Assembly: GCA_947846985.1 (NCBI GenBank)
Contig: CANTUZ010000005.1
Span: 2,790,001-2,854,000 of the forward strand
DNA: 64,000 nt
From: Fratercula arctica
Lineage: Eukaryota > Chordata > Aves > Charadriiformes > Alcidae
Direction of reading: 5' to 3'
Of this stretch, positions 52,901 through 64,000 are shown piece after piece. A program made the translations under genes and the position numbers. Numbering within the stretch: position 1 is the stretch's first letter; each line of letters starts with the position of its first letter. The notes beneath the pieces are model-generated. The model was not told the DNA's origin, did no database searches, and saw nothing but the letters and a program-made list of their open reading frames with translations.

Positions 52901-55900
52901 AAACCATGCAAACCAGCCAGTGGAATGGCAACAAACAAGATGGATTTGCTGTAACCACAGCAAATGTGGATGCTGGGAAACAAGGAAAGTCAAAGAAGAA
53001 GGTATGTTGCATTTGTAAGGTATGAAAAGAGAAAATGTCACTACCTTTGAATCCAAGAGGCAAGTAGCTAGAAATTCTACATACGTGATCTAGTCACTAA
53101 GTCAAAACTTTTTAACCCAAGGCATTTAAGTTAGGCATCTAAGTAATGTTTAGGTATCTAAAGAAAGGCTATATTGATCTTTTTCTATTTAATGAAGTTG
53201 TGAAAGATCTGACGCTCTTTAAGCAGAGGCTATTACAATGCCTGTGACAATCGTAATAGGTACATGTGATACTTGTATGCTAGAGTATCAGTAAGCATTT
53301 TACATATATAATAATCTAGTGTGCTGACTTGATGGGTCAGTTTCCCATGGAATCACCTGGAGGTAATTGTTGCAAATTCCCAGTGCAGAAATTGCCTGCC
53401 AGGATCCCATTAAGCTAATAATATTTTCTAAATTCAACATGCTTATAATCTACATGTAGTTTAATCTGTTTTCTCTTTCACTTTTTTTTGGTCCTGAAAA
53501 TACAAATACACTTTAAAATATTTAATGGTAGCTAGCTCGTCACTGGTTCATTTTCATTGTCTTTAAACTAGCTGATTAATAGATGCTGAACATAACTCAG
53601 ACTTTTAAAGATAATTTCAATGAATTGTGAAATAAATGCAGTATAAAAAAAATCTGCTTTACTGTAGAAGAAATGTGGCTGTCTCTTTAGTTGCCTTGTT
53701 TAAGAGGGCTAACAGCCAAAAACATTAAGACACAAGGTTTGTCCCTTGAGATGGTCACAAATAGAACCAAGGGAATAATTAATCCTAGGGTACTAGAACA
53801 CTAATTAGTATTGTTTGAATTGAGAGGAGTTGTATGTTCTCAGTGCCTTTGAAAATCTGTTTTTATTTTGGGGTGACTATTTTAGCCTCTTTTTCCACTT
53901 TAAGTAGCTGTCATTCTCAGTATATTTTACATCATAATAGGAGGCATCTAAGGATGGAATACTGGCAAAAAGTCTGTATACCATCTGCTTACATATCTTA
54001 ATTTTGACAATAAGAAAGACTACAAAAAATGCTGGGGTTTTAGGAGATTCAAAGAAGCAAGGGGCACAGTCAGAGTGAAATACAGCACTGTTAGTAGCAT
54101 ATTAGATAAACATAAAAGAGCTCTTCTAGCCCAGAATAATTGGTCCACCACAGTGCCTGCCATATGGCTAGCAGCTTGCTGATGCCCTTTGCCCCAGCTG
54201 TCTTGTGTAATGGCAGCATTTGAGTTGCTGTTGCAGTCATTCTGATAAAAGCAGTTTTTCACACTGACTAGTTGTATGTCATTATACGTTGCAAAGATGG
54301 CCGTTATTTTGTTTAAGACTTACGCAACTGCCATGGGCTACTTCTGATTTCTGATGAAGTAGAATAAAAGGCCTGGATAAGCCCTTGACTGTTTTGACCA
54401 CAGGTAGATGAGTGGAAAATAAACAAAGCAGATTTTTTTCTGTGTGTTTAGGTATGGCTATTCTTAAAGCCAAAGTTCTCTTCTGTGCATTCGACCTCAT
54501 TTTTCTAAGGTTTTCTGTTCATAGAAAATTCATTGCCTCAAGTTGAAATTATGGAAGCATCTAATATACTAAAAAAAGCAAAATAATTCCATAACTACAT
54601 TAGTCTTTACAGCATTTAGTTAGACATTGGGATCAGTTTTAGACATCCTGAAAATTCTCTGGTTTTTTACATATATGGAGAGCTATGTTTTTAAAATGTG
54701 CTCCTACTTTATAAAAGTTGCTAGAAGAAATAGTTGTTTTGACGTATCAGCACAGAACTTGTCTGTTTCATGATAACCAAGAAGGGGTGAAGCTTATCTG
54801 GAAACTGTAACAAATTATTAGTTTGTTGTTTGGTTGTTTGTTTTTTTTTTTTCTGGAGGTTGATAGTAAGTCACCAGGTTAATTATACTGCTACATGTCT
54901 TTCTAGCTACTAATTCTCCCTTGCACCCTGCCTGTCCATTTACAAGATATTTGCAAGAGGTTTACAAGCCATTTACATTGCCAAGAAATTTACCATGTAG
55001 GGATAAAAATGAAATACAGATCATAACTTACAGACCATCAAACTTAGAAACAGGCTAAAATCTTCTAAAAAGATCTACAGTGATCTATCAGCATTACCGT
55101 CCAGCTTTGTTTATGTGCATTTCCTATTTTTGTTGGGTTAAGAGCAGTGTTTGTTCTGTGTTTCGACAGCACAGTTGGGTCTTGATCCATAACATGAGCT
55201 TCTAAACAATTTTAAGAGGAATACACATTTTTCACTGAGTATGCTACTTTCATTTTTTTCAATACTTCTGGTCTAAAAATGTTTGATAAATGTTTACAGC
55301 TACAAGAAAGCAATGTGATAGCAACCATGCAAATTAGGCCAAGTTTTGACCACCAACTACTTTCAATTCACTGATAGTGAAAAGTGCTATTTTTCAATAG
55401 TCCTCTGGTTATCGTATTATTTGGCTGAAGAGGTTAACATACCTTTTCTTTTCTTCTGTTGTTAGTATAGTAGGGGGTTTCTTAATTTGTTTTTACAGTG
55501 TGCTAATACCTCTTCTGTTTGGTATTGTTATTCATACATTTTCCTGAAATCTGAAAGTAGGCTTCAGGATACAGAAGGCTGAGATACCTTGCTTTTCTGC
55601 CTGCATGGCAGATTCCAGAGGCTCTTTGCCATCTTCTTCCGTATTGATGTTTTTACTCCTTTTCCTGCTTACCTGTCATAGGGTTTGTAACCAATATATC
55701 CTATTCATAAAAGGCTCCATTGTACTTGAAAGTTAACTGCCAAATATTTTCCTATGGATTGGAGATAGACCTTGGTCTATCCCCATTTATTTTAATGCAT
55801 TTGAACGAGGAGGTTCTTGTTGTGATCTAGTTCTAATGACTTATCCTATGACATTCACCCACCCTTCTTCATTTAATTTAATTCTTTTGTCAACCTCTGA

Positions 55901-58900
55901 TACATCTCTGATTCATCATTTTATTGAGCGCTGATGGATCCCATACTTCGTAATCCTGGCACTAGCCCCACTTCTACTGAATCATATAGACTATTCCTAT
56001 ATTTTTTTTAGGACCAGTTACTGAGATGTGCTATGCGTAGAACATTATATAGCACTGTGATATTTCCATTACAGATGATGTGTCACAGGTATGCCTTCCC
56101 AATGATGCAGGTGAAAAAAAAGGAGTTGGTAATTATCTACCCATTGCTTACAGCATATGTTTCATCCTGAGTGTCAACAACAAATTGGCCTGTGCCAGTA
56201 GCCTCCTTGTAGGAAAAATATTCCTGGGTTATACGATAACAAGCAACCCTGTGTCATAACTGGAATAAGGTATATAAGAAGGTGGATGCTGTTAGGTTTA
56301 TTAAAACAATGCGTTGACTAGGTGGTTCTTCAGCCAATACTGCTGATTAACAACTCAGCTACATGTGCATGTACTCAACTGACAATGAGTTTTGTAACCT
56401 TATTATGTGATTTTTTCCCTACTGTTTTTACTTTTTTTTACTGATTTTACTTTTTGGATTGGAAGTACGCATGCTCTTCTGTTGTAGCAAAAACATGGTG
56501 GTATACACATTCAGCATCTTCACAAGAATAGTGAGATGATAAAATATGGTTAATTCGCATGAAAAACTAGGAACAAGCATATTGAAAAAGTATGAACAGT
56601 GCATTATGTAAGTTACTTCTTAACTGTCATATAAACTCAGAAAGTTTTCATTAATTAGTACACTCACTTGGGCAATAAGTGTCAAACTACAAACCCTGCT
56701 CCAACATACTAAGATTAAATCTTCTCATCAAGAAGATTTATTAAAGTTTTTAATATGGCCAGTATAATTTGGTGATGAATACTAGAATCCTAGTTACTGT
56801 GCTGTTATGATGTTATATAGAGTAAAAAGATCTTTTTGAGACTGTGTTACAGAATCTTTGAGAGAGAAACATGACGATGTTACCTCTATCTCCAACTTTC
56901 ATGTTTCAGTGGCTTACTAGTGTTACAAAGCTTTGTTTTCTGTTTTGTTTTTCATAAAAAGGCCAGTATTGATGGTCATGCTAGGTGAGTTATAACACTT
57001 TTCGCATATGCCTTATAATTTTTAGATATAATTTTATTAAAATCTCAGCGTAATTTTGGTCAATCACTCATTTATTTACTAAATTAGCATTATATGATAT
57101 TGTCTCTGAGGTACCTAAATATGAAGTATACCTTGAACTGAAACATTTATAAGATTCTATTCTAGGTTTATGAGCAGGTAGGCAAAGTTTTCTAGTGTAT
57201 AGTGGAAATATCTAAAATCTCTTGAGTTTATCAGAGAAATCAGAGAAAAAAATGAGAGATCGCGAAGTAAAATGATAGAAAGTTCTCTGCAAATTAAGAT
57301 GTTTTGTTGTGTGGTTTTGGTTTTTCTTCCTTATTCTAACATGTTTGGCATTCTTTTGGTAATGAGTGGTTCGTTGTACTTTTTCACACAAACATGTGTG
57401 AACTTTTCTCTCCTACTTTCCAGATGAGTACTAGGGTGATAATACTGCAGCAATATGTCTATCTTGCTTGCTTGCCCTTTGCTACTGTGCTGGCTCTATG
57501 TGTTATTGATTCGCTACCAAACCAGAACAGCAAATAGTTGGTGGCTAAAAGAGTTTCATGGAATATGGGAAGAATCAAGTTCAAACGCGAGATTTAGACA
57601 AGACTTAAAATGAGCCATGTGTGCCAGCTGCTAGGTCCTTTGTGGTGCTGAAGATTTCCCAGATATATCTGCACTGTCCCTTTGCATAGCTCTCTCAACC
57701 CCTTGGCCTGGACCTCCATGGTTTAAGTTGTATATTTAATTCACTCCTGAGGTCTCTCTGGATTGAATACACTAGGAGACTTGCTGATGAAGCCCTGGTG
57801 TGTCTGAAAGAATAGCTAAAAGACAATTGTAAAGACAGCGTGGAGGGCACTGCACAAAGGCTGGCTTCCTCTGCTTGACTCTCCTCCAGCGCTATCCCAG
57901 AAGGCATGACACTCTCATATGCTTCCTACTGCTGCCTTATTCCTTGCTAGAGTATACCACACCTAGCCTGAGAGTATGGCTTTCTGGAGGGTTGCGAAGC
58001 AACCTTGTCACTGCTCAGGATAACCTGGAAAACAACCCAGTAAGTCTGTGAACACAAAACCATCAAGCGTTTTAGCATTTTGGCTAGGGTTCATGAGAAG
58101 TCTTGGGCATAGCTCTGCTGTACCTGGAGATGGTCTAGACTGGGGGTGTCACTTCCAGCACCATCAGCTTAACATGCTGTTAGCAGGTCGTAGGGCAGCT
58201 TCACACTCCTGAATTCCGTCAATAGTGGTGAGCAAGACCATTTTAAATTTCTGAAAAGAAAGCAGAATGTGTGTGAAGGAGAGCATGTGACTGCATTAAA
58301 CACAGTAGGATGCATGCATCTCCTGGCAAGAAGTGGCTCTGACAAGCATCCATACATTCCCATGTGTGTATATGCCTCCTTGGAATCTTTTCTGCACAGA
58401 TCAGGAAAAAGTAGTGGTCCCTGGGTACAAACCCCATTTGACCCATACTTCCTATGGAAACAACATCAACAGCGTACTGGAATGCAGTTTATAGAAATTA
58501 TATGACATCATCTTGGTGACGGGCTAGTCATCACGCCTCCTGTCTTTTCCTATTGATGCTTTTGTGTGCACTTCCTATCCAACTCCATTCCGAGGTTCCT
58601 AATTGCAGAAGACATATTCCCATGGGTCTGTCACCCGAGGCTACACGTAGCATCCTAGTAAGGATGGGAGGGAGAACGCTCCAGGCATTACAGAGTGTAC
58701 AGTTTAAGACAGAGTAGACACTACTGACCTTTTGGTGTAGGACAGTCTGAAAACACGGACAGAAACAGGACAACTTAACTCAAGCATGCCTTCTCTTGTT
58801 TGCCTTCAACCTAGGATTTCTGTTTCTGACTGGAATACTGTGTACATAGTAACAGATGTGTTCACACAGCACAGGTTGGTTTACTCAGCTCAGTTTTTCA

Positions 58901-61847
58901 CAGCTGGTTTACTCCTTTTACAGTAGGCATCCAAGGTAGCTGCACGCCCAAGAGTTAGCCAACAGTGAGCACAGGAGGCCTGGTGGGACACTATGGTAGA
59001 AACAATTCATTGAGAGTGGATGGCGTAGAGTGTACCAGCTCCACAGCGGACAGGAATGTCCACTGCTGATCAGCTCAAAGGTGTGTTCCACTTCAAAGTG
59101 AGGCACCTGAAGCATCACAAAGTTTTTGATTCACTCCTCACTGAGGGCAGGTTAGAAAAATACAGCAATGAGGTTCCACTACCACATTGCACTTCTCATA
59201 ATGTGTCAACTTGATTCTTATCCTCACTCTGTTTTCCCATCCGTGTCTCACTTGCTTTTTCCTTCCTTTTTCTTCCAGTTGCATTTTGTTGCTGAGGAAC
59301 ATGTTATCGCACAGAGAGATGCCTAGATTGGTAGGCATGACACCTTGTCATGACGGGCCACCTCGTCAGGTACTGCTCTGGGAACACAATCTACAAATGA
59401 GTAAGTTTAAACCTCCTCCTCATGCAAAATTGCAGATTTTGTCTTTGTGAAGCAGGTGTTTGCAACAGTGCACTATGCGGTGTCTGTCTTGCCAATATAT
59501 TGTGAACAGAAAGGGGTGCTCCCTCTTCCAGAGGCTTTATGCTAGGGAAAAGGAAAGCAAGCAGATCTCTATTTCAAGTTTTTTTAAATAGAAAGTCAGT
59601 GACTTCACTACCATGCAGTTCAGATGTTATGCTGGGCAATCCTGCAACTATTCTAAGCAGTTATGTATGCAAGGCGTTGTGCGTTTGTTGATCACTCTGT
59701 GAGGCAAGACACCTTGTGGTGGTAGTGCCACACCGAAGGATGTGATCTGTTTGAAACTGTGCCGCATGTGCAGTGCCTCATCAGTGCTCACACGCACTCC
59801 CATTACCTGAGGTGCGTCAAACAGCAGTTGTTCACACAGCAATGGGAAAGCTGGTATTTGTCCTTCCCCTGAGAATTCTTCATCTTGCAGTGAATAGAAT
59901 TACTACATGTTTGATAGACATCCTGGAGCAGTTTAAGTACAGTGTTACTGTGGTATTTCCATATAGCCAGCCTCAAGAGGGAGTCAGTGGGTTACTGTGT
60001 TACAGTGAAGCTGCTTAACCCTGCAAAGTTTGGTATTCCGTGGGAAAATAAAGCTCTCACTAAGCACAACCAGGGAGAAACAGAATTTGTGTATTAGCCT
60101 TCATAGACTGTGATGCAGTGGTAGCCCTTGTGAGAGCTGGTATGAACCTTGTGGAATGAGATCCTGCATCAGCTAGGAAACTGTTGCTAGACTGGTGTAT
60201 GTCAGTACTGCAATAAATACTGCAGCTGTTGTCCTAATGCTGTAAATGATTCCGGACATGGTAGAAGGCATTTTTGAGACTTGGGGTTTGCCCTTGCATT
60301 ATCGCCTATCATTTGTCTTCAATTCTTTTCAGCATTGTTTGACATTTTATATAAACACTATTCTCAGCATGGACTGATACACTGGGGCATCCACTTCATA
60401 GCAGTGTTAGAAGATAATACTTTATTTGGTTTCCTGACAGTTTCCTGACTGTTAAGGCTTATGAAAAATGCAATATTTAACTATAAATGTCTGTCTCTAT
60501 GGCTATTCTTTCCATTGACTCTGCGATCACAGTGGTTGACTTGATAATGTTATTGTCTGTAGTGTATTACTGGCTGATACAAGAGGGTTGAGGACATGAA
60601 CATTACTTTGGTACGCACGTGCCAGGAAGCATGACACACCTCTGTTGCAATCTATACATGCAATTTGTGCCTCATGAGACAGGTTAATCTTGCAGCCAGT
60701 GAATGGGTATAGTAATAAGTGTAATTTTGATGTGAAGTTCTTCCAAATATGGGAGTATCTGGCACATGGGACTGCAGCACGTTTCCACATATATGCAATA
60801 AAGTAGTGGAAACATGATGTGTGACCAGATAACTGAGATTATTGCAAGTGTCTCCAGAGAATTATTTTACACTGGTAGCTAATCATATATAGACTTGTCA
60901 GACCTGGTGTTATATCACAGCTAGATATCTAAGTGACTAGGGAAGTTTATCCTGCTGTAACTTTATAGCTGGATGTTATAAATTAATATCAATTAAATGC
61001 TGAAGAACAGCATCATTATTTGCAGCTATTTTGGTAATGCCTAATGACTGTAGGAATGTTCTAGTCATTTCATCCCTGCATAAGAAAGAAAATGCAGGCA
61101 CTGTAAAATTTTAATTAACAGTAAGAGCTAAAATGAGAAGAGCAGTGGGAAAATAGGCCTCTCAGTAAGTTGCAGTACACCACTTGCCTTGAATGATGTC
61201 ATGAGATGAAGAAAATACTCATCTATCTCCTTCGTTTGATCTGATTCCCGATGATATGATGTGATTCCCCCCACCAATCCTCACTGGTAAGACCTTGCTG
61301 CTAGTGATTGGGAAAATCTGGGATTGTACCAAGTTATCATCCAGGAATTTAATGCATTTTTCAGATGCTAGTCTTTCTTATTCTGACCGTTTTTTCTAGC
61401 CTTTGTCATCACACTCATTTTATTGTGTTTTTCATAGGACAAAAGGATCAAACATAGATCCATAATTTTTGTAGTTCCATAATCTTCCCAAATAAGGCCT
61501 ACTATAATACTTGTTCAGTTGCCTGATGCATTTTAAAGTAAAAAGTATTTTTATATCACCTCTTCATACAGTCTGAATTTCTGGCCAGAAATGTTTGTTG
61601 AGGATTACATTTTAAATTAGGTGAAATCTCATTGGCTATTTCCAAGATTAGCTTGCTTTTCCTATTTTAAAAATGTTTTCAAAGCAAACACAGAGTAAAT
61701 GCATTACATGTGAAACAGCTACTGAGCAAGGAGGCTATTTCCTACATCTAACAAGTGTAGGAAGCATCTTGAATACTACTTTCAGTCTTAGAAAGTGTTT
61801 GATTTAAAGATATTTCACCTACAAAATGTCTTATGATGCAAAATGTT
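46911..61847. other. Long stretch upstream of CAT with no supported gene
   Basis: About 15 kb of mostly AT-rich DNA. Open frames are short (82 codons or fewer) and carry no domain that I recognise, and I found no splice-linked exons. About 57.4-60.1 kb is slightly richer in G+C and CpG than its flanks but could not be assigned. A short (GT/AT)-rich stretch lies near 49045-49075. Confidence 0.5.
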
Positions 61848-62431
61848 TTCCAACTGGTCAGCCCCCAGCATGTAGCAATGCATGGGGTTATTCCTCCCTA
61901 GACACAGGACTTGGTGCTTACCTTTGTTCATGAGGAACTTCATGAGATTCCTGTTTGACCATTTCTTCAGCCTGTTGAGGACCCTCTGAATGGCAGCACC
62001 TGCTGTATCAATCACTCCTCCCACTTTTGTCACCTGCAAACTTCCCGACTGGCTTCCAGCTAAACTTTGTGATGCTGATCACAAGTCTTTAAGCCCAGCA
62101 GCTCAGGCAGCTTCCAGTCTACCTCCCTGACTGCTTATCTAGGCTATAATTCAGCAATTTGCCTGTGAGGATGTTACCAGAGCGAGTGTTGAAAGTCCTG
62201 CTGAAGTGGAGATAAACAATATCAACTGCTCTTCCCTCATCCATCATGCTAGTGATTTCATTGTAGAAGGCTGTCAGGTTAGTCAGGCATCATTTCCCTT
62301 TCATAAATCAATGCTGACTACTCTAAATAACTTTTTTGTCCTTAATGTGTTTGCAAATGTTTTCCAGGATTATTTGTTCCATCCCTTTCCCAAGGATAAA
62401 GATGAGGCTGACTGGTTTGTAGCTAGTTGCT
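61848..62431 (-). mobile_element. Old CR1 fragment, reverse-transcriptase region with internal deletion
   Basis: On the - strand the frame reads AAIQRVLNRLKKWSNRNLMK and CLGRNNPMHCYMLGADQLE, the CR1 segment just after the RT active site. Beyond about 62040 it continues with sequence equivalent to earlier RT coding (QLENS-like to the region before motif A), up to the reverse complement of the [13 protein letters not shown] block near 62430. The segment that should lie between, including motif C, is missing, so there is an internal deletion of roughly 150-200 bases. Stops and divergence mark it as inactive. Confidence 0.8.
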
Positions 62432-63374
62432 TTGAACAACTTCTGAAGGAGCACAGTACAGCCAAAGCTGGCCAGTTAAGCTGTCTGTACAGCAGCAGCA
62501 GCAGCAAACTACTTTTTTATTCATCTCAGGAATTACACATGTGCACAGAGATTTCGCTCCACGTTCCTTCTCTCTAACTATATCTACTACAAAAGGCAGC
62601 TTTTGAAAGTAGAAAGGGTATTTTTAATGGATTCTCAATGTTTCTTATGCTTTTCATATCTGAACGTGTGTGCCAGAAGCAGGCTGTTGTAGAAAATCTT
62701 GTTGTCTGTCTTGTTCTTGGAATGGCCTTGATTAACAGTCACTACCAGTCATGATAGACATGACCCCTTATTTCTTGACAGTTAGTAATAATTTTGAGAA
62801 GCAGTGCTTTATCTGTCATTGCAAATAACAGTAAAGCTAATCTATGCTGATTTCCTATGCTAAGCAAACTTGCTGAAAAAAAATATAAATGAATGATGAT
62901 TTTTATATAGAAATTCTGTTTTAATTGACAGTCTAAGGATATCAGTGGGGCAAGTTATGTAAGGACAGGTAATGTCTTTCATTAGACTAATGAGTAGAGT
63001 AGAAAAAAATAGGCAGGATTTGTTAGGCAGGAGTGTTTCTGTGGAATTGTTAATGTAATTTAAGTCTATGCTAAATTACAGATAAAACCAAGACAGGGAG
63101 AAGGTAAGATCACTATTTATTATCAACAAGCCTGAAGATTTTTTCAGTGTATTCTCTGATTTCAATGAGTTCTAACTACTTGAAAAGTTTACACAAGGGA
63201 TGGTATTATTTCTGAGGATTTTGAAGAACAAAGGCTTGGCCTGAAATTGCACATTCATGAGATTCTGTGTTCTCTTTTTAAATTTTAATGAGTGCTCTCA
63301 AGTAAATTTACTTATGAATTACCAGTTAACACATTCTGAAATGTAAGTGTTGTAACCTTTGAAAAGGCCAATCT
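62432..63374. other. Gap between the two CR1 fragments
   Basis: AT-rich, no gene. A CAG repeat of five units lies just inside at about 62501-62516. Confidence 0.5.
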
Positions 63375-64000
63375 GCACAAAATGAATGGGGGAAGAAGCT
63401 GACTTATTACATACTGGAGGAAAAGTCTCTGCAGCTGGGAAGATACAGCTGGGACCTCTGTTATATTCCAAAAGTCATGGCAGTCTGGTGAGGTCCCCAC
63501 TGACTGGAAAAGGAGAAACATAATCCGCATTTTTAAAAAAGGAAAGAAGGATGAACCAGGGAACTATAGGCCAGTCAGTCTCACCTCCGTGCCTAGTAAG
63601 ATTATGGAACAGATCCTCCTGGAGGCACTGCTGAGGCAGCAGAATAACGAAGAGGTGACTGGGTACAATCAACACAGCTTCACCAAGGGCAAATTGTGCC
63701 TGACAAACCTGGTGGCCTTCTATGAGAAGGTCACAACATCAATAGACAAGGGGAGAGCAACTGACATCATTTACCTGGACCTGAGCAAAGCCTCTGGCAC
63801 TGTCCCGCATGACACCCTGGTCTCCAAGCTGATAAAATATGGCTTTGATGGACTGACAATTCAGTGGATAAAGAACTGGCTTGACGGCCGCACCCAAAGA
63901 GTGGCTGTCAATGGGTCCATGTCCAAGTGGAGGCCAGTGACAAGTGGAGTCCCTCAAGGATCAGTACTGGGACCGGTCTTGTTTAACATCTTCGTCAGCA
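63375..64000 (+). mobile_element. CR1 reverse-transcriptase fragment running off the window
   Basis: From about 63467 to the last base one frame stays open for about 178 codons: [60 protein letters not shown] (motif A, with SG where FD is usual) and [17 protein letters not shown] (motif B). Upstream of 63467 the match continues weakly to about 63375. The 5' boundary is therefore approximate, and the 3' part lies outside the window. Confidence 0.88.

Noticed and set aside
46911..61847. Exons of a gene upstream of CAT (such as the neighbour expected from mammalian synteny)
   Set aside because: No frame in this stretch shows a recognisable conserved protein segment with splice sites; any neighbour gene is probably outside the window.
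62206..62577. 123-codon open frame on +
   Set aside because: Its first part is the antisense of the CR1 fragment at 61848-62431.

Overview
This is nuclear DNA from a vertebrate, almost certainly a bird. It carries two GT-AG spliced genes in a low-density background littered with 5'-truncated CR1 non-LTR retrotransposons, whose 3' ends carry the avian-type ATTCTRTG-like tails. The encoded catalase also reads like a bird protein. I cannot name the species from the sequence.

Layout. (1) 1-196: 3' end of a CR1 element cut by the window edge. (2) 1479-16528, + strand: a complete 12-exon front-end fatty-acid desaturase of FADS1 type (455 codons plus stop), with a CpG-rich promoter before it and a double AATAAA after it at 17041-17056. 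CR1 fragments lie in introns 1, 3, 5, 6 and 9. (3) 17373-17760: a degenerate telomere-like (CCCTAA) tract just beyond the desaturase 3' end. (4) 17761-26300: intergenic, with two small CR1 fragments and one CpG-rich patch. (5) 46522 down to 26761, - strand: a complete 13-exon catalase gene (CAT, 528 codons plus stop), tail-to-tail with the desaturase. It has a CpG-island promoter around 46.1-46.9 kb and two CR1 copies in intron 12. (6) 46.9-64 kb: about 17 kb with no gene I can support, ending with two CR1 reverse-transcriptase fragments in opposite orientation (61848-62431 on -, about 63375-64000 on +).

Function. The desaturase is an ER-membrane enzyme with an N-terminal cytochrome b5 domain and three histidine boxes, and would act in long-chain polyunsaturated fatty acid synthesis. 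Catalase removes hydrogen peroxide in peroxisomes. The two are neighbours without evidence of shared regulation. All exon phases join, the desaturase His boxes are intact, and the catalase His75, Asn148 and Tyr358 fall at the same residue numbers as in mammals, so both genes look functional.

Most notable points: a FADS1-type gene placed beside CAT, with unusual residues around its second His box and in the putative substrate-specificity segment; the telomere-like tract with its recurring AATAGGCC spacer; and the altered catalase C-terminus (ending SNL). I found no CRISPR array, operon or convincing RNA gene.
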